NCBI GenBank assembly: GCA_964036665.1
Contig: OZ038529.1
Coordinates: forward strand, 13,276,060 to 13,340,059
DNA from: Gordius sp. MW1
Taxonomy: Eukaryota; Nematomorpha; Gordioida; Gordea; Gordiidae
Direction: 5' to 3'
Length of the DNA stretch: 64,000 nucleotides
Shown one piece after another: positions 28,201-42,855 of the stretch (the stretch's first letter is position 1; each line of letters opens with the position of its first letter). The translations under genes and the position numbers were made by a program. The notes under the pieces were generated by a model, which made no database searches, was not told where the DNA came from, and saw only the letters and a program-made list of their open reading frames with translations.

Positions 28201-30860
28201 TTAATTTTTCAAAAATGCACTATGCGATCATGATTTCAAAGTAATATTTTTCTGATTCTGATAAAATTTTTACTTGGGATCATAGAAATCACGTCTGAAA
28301 ACGACAACTTTTATCGGATGCATACGGTTCAAAGAAAAATATGTGTAAAAATTTGAGGTAAAAATATTTATTTTTTTCGATTCTATGTGAAAGAGCATGA
28401 AAAAATATATAAAAGTAAGCCAATTTGAGAATCCTATTATCCTCGATTGACTTCCGAAAAGAGGTTTTAAGCTGCGAGAACTATCATTTTGACAAAAGAC
28501 AACGTTTTATTGTTGCGATTAGTTTGTTGTATCGCAACGTGATGCTTAATTTTTGAAAATGGCTCTATGCGATCATGATTTCAAATTAATAGTTTTCAGA
28601 TTCTGATAAATTTTTACTTGGGATCATAGAAACCACGTCTGAAAACGACAACTTTCATCGGATGAATACGGTTCAAAGAAAAATATGTGAAAAATTTTGA
28701 GGTAAAAATATTTATTTTTTTCAATTCTATGTGAAAGAGCATGACAAAATATATAATAGTAAGCCAATTTGAGAATCCTATTATCCTCGATTGACTTCCG
28801 AAAAGAGGTTTTAAGCTGCTAGAACTATCATTTTGACAAAAGACGACGTTTTATTGTTGCGATTAGTTTGTTGTATCGCAACGTGATGCTTAATTTTTGA
28901 AAATGGCTCTATGCGATCATGATTTCAAAGTAATAGTTTTACGCTTCTGATAAATTTTTACTTGGGATCATAGAAACCACGTCTGAAAACGACAACTTTC
29001 ATCGGATGAATACGGTTCAAAGAAAAATATGTTAAAAATTTTGAGGTAAAAATATTTATTTTTTTCAATTCTATGTGAAAGAGCATGAAAAAATATATAA
29101 AAGTAAGCCAATTTGAGAATCCTATTATCCTCGATTGACTTCCGAAAAGAGGTTTTAGGCTGCGAGAACTATCATTTTGACAAAAGACAACGTTTTATTG
29201 TTGCGATTAGTTTGTTGTATCGCAACGTGAGTGCTTAATTTTTCAAAAATGCACTATGCGATCATGATTTCAAAGTAATATTTTTCTGATTCTGATAAAT
29301 TTTTACTTGGGATCATAGAAACCACGTCTGAAAACGACAACTTTTATCGGATGCATACGGTTCAAAGAAAAATATGTGAAAAATTTTGAGGTAAAAATAT
29401 TTATTTTTTTCAATTCTATGTGAAAGAGCATGAAAAAATATATAAAAGTAAGCCAATTTGAGAATCCTATTATCCTCGATTGACTTCCGAAAAGAGGTTT
29501 TAAGCTGCGAGAACTATCATTTTGACAAAAGACAACGTTTTATTGTTGCGATTAGTTTGTTGTATCGCAACGTGATGCTTAATTTTTGAAAATGGCTCTA
29601 TGCGATCATGATTTCAAATTAATAGTTTTCAGATTCTGATAAATCTTTACTTGGGATCATAGAAACCACGTCTGAAAACGACAACTTTCATCGGATGAAT
29701 ACGGTTCAAAGAAAAATATGTGAAAAATTTTGAGGTAAAAATATTTATTTTTTTCAATTCTATGTGAAAGAGCATGAAAAAATATATAAAAGTAAGCCAA
29801 TTTGAGAATCCTATTATCCTCGATTTACTTCCGAAAAGAGGTTTTAAGCTGCGAGAACTATCATTTTGACAATGACAACGTTTTATTGTTGCGATTAGTT
29901 TGTTGTATCGCAACGTGAGTGCTTAATTTTTCAAAAATGTACTATGCGATTATGATTTCAAAGTAATATTTTTCTGATTCTGATAAATTTTTACTTGGGA
30001 TCATAAAAACCACGTCTGAAAACGACAACTTTCATCAGATGAATACGGTTCAAAGAAAAATATGTGAAAAATTTTGAGTTAAAAATATTTATTTTTTTGA
30101 TTCTATGTGAAAGAGCATGAAAAAATATATAAAAGTAAGCCAATTTGAGAATCCTATTATCCTCGATTTACTTCCGAAAAGAGGTTTTAAGCTGCGAGAA
30201 CTATCATTTTGACAATGACAACGTTTTATTGTTGCGATTAGTTTGTTGTATCGCAACGTGAGTGCTTAATTTTTCAAAAATGCACTATGCGATCATGATT
30301 TCAAAGTAAAATTTTTCTGATTCTGATAAAATTTTTACTTGGGATCATAGAAACCACGTCTGAAAACGACAACTTTTATCGGATGCATACGGTTCAAAGA
30401 AAAATATGTGTAAAAATTTGAGGTAAAAATATTTATTTTTTTCGATTCTATGTGAAAGAGCATGAAAAAATATATAAAAGTAAGCCAATTTGAGAATCCT
30501 ATTATCCTCGATTGACTTCCGAAAAGAGGTTTTAAGCTGCGAGAACTATCATTTTGACAAAAGACAACGTTTTATTGTTGCGATTAGTTTGTTGTATCGC
30601 AACGTGATGCTTAATTTTTGAAAATGGCTCTATGCGATCATGATTTCAAATTAATAGTTTTCAGATTCTGATAAATTTTTACTTGGGATCATAGAAACCA
30701 CGTCTGAAAACGACAACTTTCATCGGATGAATACGGTTCAAAGAAAAATATGTGAAAAATTTTGAGGTAAAAATATTTATTTTTTTCAATTCTATGTGAA
30801 AGAGCATGACAAAATATATAATAGTAAGCCAATTTGAGAATCCTATTATCCTCGATTGAC
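22200..30860 (+). repeat. Satellite array with 4-mer / 8-mer higher-order pattern
   Basis: About 25 monomers. Diagnostic variants recur at multiples of four monomers. CATAAAAACCACG lies near 22,777, 24,153 and 25,531 (spacing about 1,377 bp). CCTAGATTGAC lies near 24,312 and 25,689. TGTACTATGCGATTATG lies near 22,708 and 25,465 (2,757 bp). GTTCCGATTAG lies near 23,694 and 26,446 (2,752 bp). The 26.0-29.1 kb part is repeated again about 5,506 bp downstream (16 monomers). No gene is visible. Confidence 0.85.
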
Positions 30861-30959
30861 TTCCGAAAAGAGGTTTTAAGCTGCTAGAACTATCATTTTG
30901 ACAAAAGACGACGTTTTATTGTTGCGATTAGTTTGTTGTATCGCAACGTGATGCTTAAT

Positions 30960-33900
30960 TTTTGAAAATGGCCCTATGCGATTATGATTTCAAAGTAATA
31001 GTTTTCAGATTCTGATAAATTTTTACTTGGGATCATAGAAACCACGTCTGAAAACGACAACTTTCATCGGATGAATACGGTTCAAAGAAAAATATGTGAA
31101 AAATTTTGAGGTAAAAATATTTATTTTTTTCAATTCTATGTGAAAGAGCATGAAAAAATATATAAAAGTAAGCCAATTTGAGAATCCTATTATCCTAGAT
31201 TGACTTCCGAAAAGAGGTTTTAAGCTGCGAGAACTATCATTTTGACAAAAGACAACGTTTTATTGTTGCGATTAGTTTGTTGTATCGCAACGTGATGCTT
31301 AATTTTTGAAAATGGCTCTATGCGATCATGATTTCAAATTAATAGTTTTCAGATTCTGATAAATTTTTACTTGGGATCATAGAAACCACGTCTGAAAACG
31401 ACAACTTTCATCGGATGAATACGGTTCAAAAAAAATATGTTAAAAATTTTGAGGTAAAAATATTTATTTTTTTCAATTCTATGTGAAAGAGCATGAAAAA
31501 ATATATAAAAGTAAGCGAGTTTGAGAATCCTATTATCCTCGATTGACTTCCGAAAAGGGGTTTTAAGCTGCGAGAACTATCATTTTGACAAAAGACAACG
31601 TTTTATTGTTGCGATTAGTTTGTTGTATCGCAACGTGAGTGCTTAATTTTTCAAAAATGCACTATGCGATCATGATTTCAAAGTAATATTTTTCTGATTC
31701 TGATAAATTTTTACTTGGGATCATAGAAACCACGTCTGAAAACGACAACTTTTATCGGATGCATACGGTTCAAAGAAAAATATGTGAAAAATTTTGAGGT
31801 AAAAATATTTATTTTTTTCGATTCTATGTGAAAGAGCATGAAAAAATATATAAAAGTAAGCCAATTTGAGAATCCTATTATCTTCGATTGACTTCCGAAA
31901 AGAGGTTTTAAGCTGCGAGAACTATCATTTTGACAAAAGACAACGTTTTATTGTTCCGATTAGTTTGTTGTATCGCAACGTGATGCTTAATTTTTGAAAA
32001 TGGCTCTATGCGATCTTGATTTCAAAGTAATAGTTTTCAGCTTCTGATAAATTTTTACTTGGGATCATAGAAACCACGTCTGAAAACGACAACTTTCATC
32101 GGATGAATACAGTTCAAAGAAAAATATGTTAAAAATTTTGAGGTAAAAATATTTATTTTTTTCAATTCTATGTGAAAGAGCATGAAAAAATATATAAAAG
32201 TAAGCCAATTTGAGAATCCTATTATCCTCGATTGACTTCCGAAAAGAGGTTTTAGGCTGCGAGAACTATCATTTTGACAAAAGACAACGTTTTATTGTTG
32301 CGATTAGTTTGTTGTATCGCAACGTGAGTGCTTAATTTTTCAAAAATGCACTATGCGATCATGATTTCAAAGTAATATTTTTCTGATTCTGATAAATTTT
32401 TACTTGGGATCATAGAAACCACGTCTGAAAACGACAACTTTTATCGGATGCATACGGTTCAAAGAAAAATATGTGAAAAATTTTGAGGTAAAAATATTTA
32501 TTTTTTTCAATTCTATGTGAAAGAGCATGAAAAAATATATAAAAGTAAGCCAATTTGAGAATCCTATTATCCTCGATTGACTTCCGAAAAGAGGTTTTAA
32601 GCTGCGAGAACTATCATTTTGACAAAAGACAACGTTTTATTGTTGCGATTAGTTTGTTGTATCGCAACGTGATGCTTAATTTTTGAAAATGGCTCTATGC
32701 GATCATGATTTCAAATTAATAGTTTTCAGATTCTGATAAATCTTTACTTGGGATCATAGAAACCACGTCTGAAAACGACAACTTTCATCGGATGAATACG
32801 GTTCAAAGAAAAATATGTGAAAAATTTTGAGGTAAAAATATTTATTTTTTTCAATTCTATGTGAAAGAGCATGAAAAAATATATAAAAGTAAGCCAATTT
32901 GAGAATCCTATTATCCTCGATTGACTTCCGAAAAGAGGTTTTAAGCTGCGAGAACTATCATTTTGACAAAAGACAACGTTTTATTGTTGCGATTAGTTTG
33001 TTGTATCGCAACGTGAGCGCTTAATTTTTCAAAAATGCACTATGCGATCATGATTTCAAATTAATATTTTTCTGATTCTGATAAATTTTTACTTGGGATC
33101 ATAGAAACCACGTCTGAAAACGACAACTTTCATCGGAGAATACGGTTCAAAGAAAAATATGTGAAAAATTTTGAGGTAAAAATATTTATTTTTTTCGATT
33201 CTATGTGAAAGAGCATGAAAAAATATATAAAAGTAAGCCAATTTGAGAATCCTATTATCCTCGATTCACTTCCGAAAAGAGGTTTTAAGCTGCGAGAACT
33301 ATCATTTTGACAAAAGACAACGTTTTATTGTTGCGATTAGTTTGTTTTATCGCAACGTGATGCTTAATTTTTGAAAATGGCTCTATGCGATTATGATTTC
33401 AAAGTAATAGTTTTCAGATTCTGATAAATTTTTACTTGGGATCATAGAAACCACGTCTGAAAACGACAACTTTCATCGGATGAATACGGTTCAAAGAAAA
33501 ATATGTGAAAAATTTTAATGTAAAAATATTTATTTTTTTCAATTCTATGTGAAAGAGCATGAAAAAGTATATAAAAGTAAGCTAATTTGAGAATCCTATT
33601 ATCCTCGATTGACTTCCGAAAAGAGGTTTTAAACTGCGAGAACTATCATTTTGACAATGACAACGTTTTATTGTAGCGATTAGTTTGTTGTATCGCAACG
33701 TGAGTGCTTAATTTTTCAAAAATGCACTATGCGATCATGATTTCAAAGTAATATTTTTCTGATTCTGATAAAATTTTTACTTGGGATCATAGAAATCACG
33801 TCTGAAAACGACAACTTTTATCGGATGCATACGGTTCAAAGAAAAATATGTGTAAAAATTTGAGGTAAAAATATTTATTTTTTTCGATTCTATGTGAAAG

Positions 33901-35240
33901 AGCATGAAAAAATATATAAAAGTAAGCCAATTTGAGAATCCTATTATCCTCGATTGACTTCCGAAAAGAGGTTTTAAGCTGCGAGAACTATCATTTTGAC
34001 AAAAGACAACGTTTTATTGTTGCGATTAGTTTGTTGTATCGCAACGTGATGCTTAATTTTTGAAAATGGCTCTATGCGATCATGATTTCAAATTAATAGT
34101 TTTCAGATTCTGATAAATTTTTACTTGGGATCATAGAAACCACGTCTGAAAACGACAACTTTCATCGGATGAATACGGTTCAAAGAAAAATATGTGAAAA
34201 ATTTTGAGGTAAAAATATTTATTTTTTTCAATTCTATGTGAAAGAGCATGACAAAATATATAATAGTAAGCCAATTTGAGAATCCTATTATCCTCGATTG
34301 ACTTCCGAAAAGAGGTTTTAAGCTGCTAGAACTATCATTTTGACAAAAGACGACGTTTTATTGTTGCGATTAGTTTGTTGTATCGCAACGTGATGCTTAA
34401 TTTTTGAAAATGGCTCTATGCGATCATGATTTCAAAGTAATAGTTTTACGCTTCTGATAAATTTTTACTTGGGATCATAGAAACCACGTCTGAAAACGAC
34501 AACTTTCATCGGATGAATACGGTTCAAAGAAATATATGTGAAAAATTTTGAGGTAAAAACATTTATTTTTTTCAATTCTATGTGAAAGAGCATAAAAAAA
34601 TATATAAAAGTAAGCCAATTTGAGAATACTATTATCCTCGATTGACTTCCGAAAAGAGGTTTTAAGCTGCGAGAACTATCATTTTGACAAAAGACAACGT
34701 TTTATTGTTGCGATTAGTTTGTTGTATCGCAACGTGAGTGCTTAATTTTTCAAAAATGTACTATGCGATCATGATTTCAAAGTAATATTTTTCTGATTCT
34801 GATAAATTTTTACTTTGGATCATAGAAACCACGTCTGAAAACGACAACTTTCATCGGATGAATACGGTTCAAAGAAAAATATGTGAAAAATTTTGACTTA
34901 TAAATATTTATTTTTTTGATTCTATGTGAAAGAGCATGAAAAAATATATAAAAGTAAGCCAATTTAAGAATCCTATTATCCTCGATTGACTTCCGAAAAG
35001 AGGTTTTAAGCTGCGAGAACTATCATTTTGACAAAAGACAACGTTTCATTGTTGCGATTAGTTTGTTGTATCGCAACGTGAGTGCTTAATTTTTCAAAAA
35101 TGCACTATGCGATCATGATTTCAAAGTAATATTTTTCTGATTCTGATAAAATTTTTACTTGGGATCATAGAAACGCCGTCTGAAAACGACAACTTTTATC
35201 GGATGCATACGGTTCAAAGAAAAATATGTGAAAAATTTTT
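30960..35240 (+). repeat. 13-monomer higher-order unit, copy 1 (period about 4.48 kb)
   Basis: First of two consecutive blocks that share an ordered set of rare variants offset by about 4,475 bp. The pairs are GGCCCTATGCGATTATG at 30,968 and 35,443; AAGCGAGTTTGAG at 31,514 and 35,993; GTTCCGATTAG at 31,952 and 36,429; GAGCGCTTAATT at 33,017 and 37,493; GTAGCGATTAG at 33,672 and 38,150; GACTTATAAAT near 34,890 and 39,368; AAACGCCGTCTG at 35,170 and 39,646. Coordinates of the ends are approximate. Confidence 0.85.
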
Positions 35241-35439
35241 AGGTAAAAATATTTATTTATTTCGATACTATGTGAAAGAGCATGAAAAAATATATAAAAG
35301 TAAGCCAATTTGAGAATCCTATTATCCTCGATTGACTTCCGAAAAGAGGTTTTAAGCTGCGAGAACTATCATTTTGACAAAAGACAACGTTTTATTGTTG
35401 CGATTAGTTTGTTGTATCGCTACGTGATGCTTAATTTTT

Positions 35440-38400
35440 GAAAATGGCCCTATGCGATTATGATTTCAAAGTAATAGTTTTCAGATTCTGATAAATTTTT
35501 ACTTGGGATCATAGAAACCACGTCTGAAAACGACAACTTTCATCGGATGAATACGGTTCAAAGAAAAATATGTGAAAAATTTTGAGGTAAAAATATTTAT
35601 TTTTTTCAATTCTATGTGAAAGAGCATGAAAAAATATATAAAAGTAAGCCAATTTGAGAATCCTATTATCCTAGATTGACTTCCGAAAAGAGGTTTTAAG
35701 CTGCGAGAACTATCATTTTGACAAAAGACAACGTTTTATTGTTGCGATTAGTTTGTTGTATCGCAACGTGATGCTTAATTTTTGAAAATGGCTCTATGCG
35801 ATCATGATTTCAAATTAATAGTTTTCAGATTCTGATAAATTTTTACTTGGGATCATAGAAACCACGTCTGAAAACGACAACTTTCATCGGATGAATACGG
35901 TTCAAAAAAAATATGTTAAAAATTTTGAGGTAAAAATATTTATTTTTTTCAATTCTATGTGAAAGAGCATGAAAAAATATATAAAAGTAAGCGAGTTTGA
36001 GAATCCTATTATCCTCGATTGACTTCCGAAAAGGGGTTTTAAGCTGCGAGAACTATCATTTTGACAAAAGACAACGTTTTATTGTTGCGATTAGTTTGTT
36101 GTATCGCAACGTGAGTGCTTAATTTTTCAAAAATGCACTATGCGATCATGATTTCAAAGTAATATTTTTCTGATTCTGATAAATTTTTACTTGGGATCAT
36201 AGAAACCACGTCTGAAAACGACAACTTTTATCGGATGCATACGGTTCAAAGAAAAATATGTGAAAAATTTTGAGGTAAAAATATTTATTTTTTTCGATTC
36301 TATGTGAAAGAGCATGAAAAAATATATAAAAGTAAGCCAATTTGAGAATCCTATTATCCTCGATTGACTTCCGAAAAGAGGTTTTAAGCTGCGAGAACTA
36401 TCATTTTGACAAAAGACAACGTTTTATTGTTCCGATTAGTTTGTTGTATCGCAACGTGATGCTTAATTTTTGAAAATGGCTCTATGCGATCTTGATTTCA
36501 AAGTAATAGTTTTCAGCTTCTGATAAATTTTTACTTGGGATCATAGAAACCACGTCTGAAAACGACAACTTTCATCGGATGAATACAGTTCAAAGAAAAA
36601 TATGTTAAAAATTTTGAGGTAAAAATATTTATTTTTTTCAATTCTATGTGAAAGAGCATGAAAAAATATATAAAAGTAAGCCAATTTGAGAATCCTATTA
36701 TCCTCGATTGACTTCCGAAAAGAGGTTTTAGGCTGCGAGAACTATCATTTTGACAAAAGACAACGTTTTATTGTTGCGATTAGTTTGTTGTATCGCAACG
36801 TGAGTGCTTAATTTTTCAAAAATGCACTATGCGATCATGATTTCAAAGTAATATTTTTCTGATTCTGATAAATTTTTACTTGGGATCATAGAAACCACGT
36901 CTGAAAACGACAACTTTTATCGGATGCATACGGTTCAAAGAAAAATATGTGAAAAATTTTGAGGTAAAAATATTTATTTTTTTCAATTCTATGTGAAAGA
37001 GCATGAAAAAATATATAAAAGTAAGCCAATTTGAGAATCCTATTCCTCGATTGACTTCCGAAAAGAGGTTTTAAGCTGCGAGAACTATCATTTTGACAAA
37101 AGACAACGTTTTATTGTTGCGATTAGTTTGTTGTATCGCAACGTGATGCTTAATTTTTGAAAATGGCTCTATGCGATCATGATTTCAAATTAATAGTTTT
37201 CAGATTCTGATAAATCTTTACTTGGGATCATAGAAACCACGTCTGAAAACGACAACTTTCATCGGATGAATACGGTTCAAAGAAAAATATGTGAAAAATT
37301 TTGAGGTAAAAATATTTATTTTTTTCAATTCTATGTGAAAGAGCATGAAAAAATATATAAAAGTAAGCCAATTTGAGAATCCTATTATCCTCGATTGACT
37401 TCCGAAAAGAGGTTTTAAGCTGCGAGAACTATCATTTTGACAAAAGACAACGTTTTATTGTTGCGATTAGTTTGTTGTATCGCAACGTGAGCGCTTAATT
37501 TTTCAAAAATGCACTATGCGATCATGATTTCAAATTAATATTTTTCTGATTCTGATAAATTTTTACTTGGGATCATAGAAACCACGTCTGAAAACGACAA
37601 CTTTCATCGGAGAATACGGTTCAAAGAAAAATATGTGAAAAATTTTGAGGTAAAAATATTTATTTTTTTCGATTCTATGTGAAAGAGCATGAAAAAATAT
37701 ATAAAAGTAAGCCAATTTGAGAATCCTATTATCCTCGATTCACTTCCGAAAAGAGGTTTTAAGCTGCGAGAACTATCATTTTGACAAAAGACAACGTTTT
37801 ATTGTTGCGATTAGTTTGTTTTATCGCAACGTGATGCTTAATTTTTGAAAATGGCTCTATGCGATTATGATTTCAAAGTAATAGTTTTCAGATTCTGATA
37901 AATTTTTACTTGGGATCATAGAAACCACGTCTGAAAACGACAACTTTCATCGGATGAATACGGTTCAAAGAAAAATATGTGAAAAATTTTAATGTAAAAA
38001 TATTTATTTTTTTCAATTCTATGTGAAAGAGCATGAAAAAGTATATAAAAGTAAGCTAATTTGAGAATCCTATTATCCTCGATTGACTTCCGAAAAGAGG
38101 TTTTAAACTGCGAGAACTATCATTTTGACAATGACAACGTTTTATTGTAGCGATTAGTTTGTTGTATCGCAACGTGAGTGCTTAATTTTTCAAAAATGCA
38201 CTATGCGATCATGATTTCAAAGTAATATTTTTCTGATTCTGATAAAATTTTTACTTGGGATCATAGAAATCACGTCTGAAAACGACAACTTTTATCGGAT
38301 GCATACGGTTCAAAGAAAAATATGTGTAAAAATTTGAGGTAAAAATATTTATTTTTTTCGATTCTATGTGAAAGAGCATGAAAAAATATATAAAAGTAAG

Positions 38401-39720
38401 CCAATTTGAGAATCCTATTATCCTCGATTGACTTCCGAAAAGAGGTTTTAAGCTGCGAGAACTATCATTTTGACAAAAGACAACGTTTTATTGTTGCGAT
38501 TAGTTTGTTGTATCGCAACGTGATGCTTAATTTTTGAAAATGGCTCTATGCGATCATGATTTCAAATTAATAGTTTTCAGATTCTGATAAATTTTTACTT
38601 GGGATCATAGAAACCACGTCTGAAAACGACAACTTTCATCGGATGAATACGGTTCAAAGAAAAATATGTGAAAAATTTTGAGTTAAAAATATTTATTTTT
38701 TTCAATTCTATGTGAAAGAGCATGACAAAATATATAATAGTAAGCCAATTTGAGAATCCTATTATCCTCGATTGACTTCCGAAAAGAGGTTTTAAGCTGC
38801 TAGAACTATCATTTTGACAAAAGACGACGTTTTATTGTTGCGATTAGTTTGTTGTATCGCAACGTGATGCTTAATTTTTGAAAATGGCTCTATGCGATCA
38901 TGATTTCAAAGTAATAGTTTTACGCTTCTGATAAATTTTTACTTGGGATCATAGAAACCACGTCTGAAAACGACAACTTTCATCGGATGAATACGGTTCA
39001 AAGAAATATATGTGAAAAATTTTGAGGTAAAAACATTTATTTTTTTCAATTCTATGTGAAAGAGCATAAAAAAATATATAAAAGTAAGCCAATTTGAGAA
39101 TACTATTATCCTCGATTGACTTCCGAAAAGAGGTTTTAAGCTGCGAGAACTATCATTTTGACAAAAGACAACGTTTTATTGTTGCGATTAGTTTGTTGTA
39201 TCGCAACGTGAGTGCTTAATTTTTCAAAAATGTACTATGCGATCATGATTTCAAAGTAATATTTTTCTGATTCTGATAAATTTTTACTTTGGATCATAGA
39301 AACCACGTCTGAAAACGACAACTTTCATCGGATGAATACGGTTCAAAGAAAAATATGTGAAAAATTTTGACTTATAAATATTTATTTTTTTGATTCTATG
39401 TGAAAGAGCATGAAAAAATATATAAAAGTAAGCCAATTTGAGAATCCTATTATCCTCGATTGACTTCCGAAAAGAGGTTTTAAGCTGCGAGAACTATCAT
39501 TTTGACAAAAGACAACGTTTCATTGTTGCGATTAGTTTGTTGTATCGCAACGTGAGTGCTTAATTTTTCAAAAATGCACTATGCGATCATGATTTCAAAG
39601 TAATATTTTTCTGATTCTGATAAAATTTTTACTTGGGATCATAGAAACGCCGTCTGAAAACGACAACTTTTATCGGATGCATACGGTTCAAAGAAAAATA
39701 TGTGAAAAATTTTTAGGTAA
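35440..39720 (+). repeat. 13-monomer higher-order unit, copy 2
   Basis: Second copy of the roughly 4.48 kb block, with the same variant order as copy 1. At the left edge only the later half of the monomer matches: the copy 1 monomer has GCTGCTAGAAC while copy 2 has GCTGCGAGAAC, and both then share GGCCCTATG. This places the exchange point inside a monomer. A small local difference is CCTATTCCTCG near 37,041. Confidence 0.85.
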
Positions 39721-42557
39721 AAATATTTATTTTTTTCGATTCTATGTGAAAGAGCATGAAAAAATATATAAAAGTAAGCCAATTTGAGAATCCTATTATC
39801 CTCGATTGACTTCCGAAAAGAGGTTTTAAGCTGCGAGAACTATCATTTTGACAAACGACAACGTTTTATTGTAGCGATTAGTTTGTTGTATCGCAACGTG
39901 AGTGCTTAATTTTTCAAAAATGCACTATGCGATCATGATTTCAAAGTAATATTTTTCTGATTCTGATAAAATTTTTACTTGGGATCATAGAAATCACGTC
40001 TGAAAACGACAACTTTTATCGGATGCATACGGTTCAAAGAAAAATATGTGTAAAATTTTGTGGTAAAAATATTTGTTTTTTTCGATTCTATGTGAAAGAG
40101 CATGAAAAAATATATAAAAGTAAGCCAATTTGAGAATCCTATTATCCTCGATTGACTTCCGAAAAGAGGTTTTAAGCTGCGAGAACTATCATTTTGACAA
40201 AAGACAACGTTTTATTGTTGCGATTAGTTTGTTGTATCGCAACGTGATGCTTAATTTTTGAAAATGGCTCTATGCGATCATGATTTCAAATTAATAGTTT
40301 TCAGATTCTGATAAATTTTTACTTTAAATCATAGAAACCACGTCTGAAAACGACAACTTTCATCGGATGAATACGGTTCAAAGAAAAATATGTGAAAAAT
40401 TTTGAGGTAAAAATATTTATTTTTTTCAATTCTATGTGAAAGAGCATGAAAAAATATATAATAGTAAGCCAATTTGAGAATCCTATTATCCTCGATTGAC
40501 TTCCGAAAAGAGGTTTTAAGCTGCGAGAACTATCATTTTGACAAAAGACAACGTTTTATTGTTGCGATTAGTTTGTTGTATCGCAACGTGATGCTTAATT
40601 TTTGAAAATGGCTCTATGCGATCATGATTTCAAAGTAATAGTTTTACGCTTCTGATAAATTTTTAGTTGGGATCATTGAAACCACGTCTGAAAACGACAA
40701 CTTTCATCGGATGAATACGGTTCAAAGAAATATATGTGAAAAATTTTGAGGTAAAAACATTTATTTTTTTCAATTCTATGTGAAAGAGCATAAAAAAATA
40801 TATAAAAGTAAGCCAATTTGAGAATACTATTATCCTCGATTGACTTCCGAAAAGAGGTTTTAAGCTGCGAGAACTATCATTTTGACAAAAGACAACGTTT
40901 TATTGTTGCGATTAGTTTGTTGTATCGCAACATGAGTGCTTAATTTTTCAAAAATGTACTATGCGATCATGATTTCAAAGTAATATTTTTCTGATTCTGA
41001 TAAATTTTTACTTTGGATCATAGAAACCACGTCTGAAAACGACAACTTTCATCGGATGAATACGGTTCAAAGAAAAATATGTGAAAAATTTTGACTTATA
41101 AATATTTATTTTTTTGATTCTATGTGAAAGAGCATGAAAAAATATATAAAAGTAAGCCAATTTGAGAATCCTATTATCCTCGATTGACTTCCGAAAGAGG
41201 TTTTAAGCTGCGAGAACTATCATTTTGACAAAAGACAACGTTTTATTGTTGCGATTAGTTTGTTGTATCGCAACGTGAGTGCTTAATTTTTCAAAAATGC
41301 ACTATGCGATCATGATTTCAAAGTAATATTTTTCTGATTCTGATAAAAATTTTACTTGGGATCATAGAAACGCCGTCTGAAAACGACAACTTTTATCGGA
41401 TGCATACGGTTCAAAGAAAAATATGTGAAAAATTTTTAGGTAAAAATATTTATTTTTTTCGATTCTATGTGAAAGAGCATGAAAAAATATATAAAAGTAA
41501 GCCAATTTGAGAATCCTATTATCCTCGATTGACTTCCGAAAAGAGGTTTTAAGCTGCGAGAACTATCACTTTGACAAAAGACAACGTTTTATTGTTGCGA
41601 CTAGTTTGTTGTATCGCAACGTGATGCTTAATTTTTAAAAATGGCTCAATGCGATTATGATTTCAAAGTAATATTTTTCTGATTCTGATAAATTTTTACT
41701 TGGGATAATAGAAACCACGTCTGAAAACGACAACTTTCATCGGATGAATACGGTTCAAAGAAAAATATGTGAAAAATTTTGAGTTAAAAATATTTATTTT
41801 TTTGATTCTATGTGAAAGAGCATGAAAAAATATATAAAAGTAAGCCAATTTGAGAATCCTATTATCCTCGATTGACTTCCGAAAAGAGGTTTTAAGCTGC
41901 GAGAGCTATCATTTTGACAAAAGACAACGTTTTATTGTTGCGATTAGTTTGTTGTATCGCAACGTGAGTGCTTAATTTTTCAAAAAGCACTATGCGATCA
42001 TGATTTCAAAGTAATATTTTTCTGATTCTGATAAATTTTTACTTGGGATCATAGAAACCACGTCTGAAAACGACAACTTTCATCGGATGAATACGGTTCA
42101 AAGAAAAATATGTGAAAAATTTTGAGGTAAAAATATTTATTTTTTTCGATTCTATGTGAAAGAGCATAAAAAAATATATAAAAGTAAGCCAATTTGAGAA
42201 TCCTATCCTCGATTGACTTCCGAAAAGAGGTTTTAAGCTGCGAGAACTATCATTTTGACAAAAGACAACGTTTTATTGTTGCGATTATTTTGTTGTATCG
42301 CGACGTGAGTGCTTAATTTTTCAAAAATGTACTATGCGATCATGATTTCAAAGTAATATTTTTCTGATTCTGATAAAATTTTTACTTGGGATCATAGAAA
42401 CCACGTCTGAAAACGACAACTTTCATCGGATGAATACGGTTCAAAGAAAAATATGTGAAAAATTTTGAGGTAAAAATATTTATTTTTTTCAATTCTATGT
42501 GAAAGAGCATAAAAAAATATATAAAAGTAAGCCAATTTGAGAATACTATTATCCTCG
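39720..42557 (+). repeat. Satellite array with 5-monomer partial duplication
   Basis: About eight monomers leading up to the interrupted one. Three markers from the end of the 13-mer unit recur about 1,722 bp (five monomers) later: AAAGAAATATATGTG (39,001 and 40,726), GACTTATAAAT (39,368 and 41,091) and AAACGCCGTCTG (39,646 and 41,368). Near 42,281 a monomer carries the rare GCGATTATTTTG with TATCGCGACG, which damages one hairpin arm. Confidence 0.85.
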
Positions 42558-42837
42558 ATTGACTTCCGAAAAGAGGTTTTAAGCTGCGAGAACTATCATT
42601 TTGACAAAAGACAACGTTTTATTGTTGCGATTAGTTTGTTGTATCGCAACGTGAGTGCTTAATTTTTCAAAAATGCACTATGCGATCATGATTTCAAAGT
42701 AATATTTTTCTGATTCTGATAAATTTTTACTTGGGATCATAGAAACCACGTCTGAAAACGACAACTTTCATCGGATGAATACGGTTCAAAGAAAAATATG
42801 TGAAAAATTTTGAGGTAAAAATATTTATTTTTTTCAA

Positions 42838-42855
42838 TTCTATGTGAAAGAGCAT
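42838..42855 (+). repeat. Target-site duplication, left copy (18 bp)
   Basis: TTCTATGTGAAAGAGCAT, directly abutting the AAG-repeat 3' tail of the element. It is identical to the copy at 45,947-45,964. Because the target is itself a tandem repeat, some identity could come from neighbouring monomers, but the monomer length closes exactly when one copy is removed. Confidence 0.9.

Noticed and set aside
12423-29913. Minus-strand open frames of 64-88 residues (MAYFYIFFHALSH... and MRYNKLIATIKRC... types)
   Set aside because: Antisense reading of the satellite. The longer version appears only where a one-base-shorter GACAATGACAACG variant shifts the frame.
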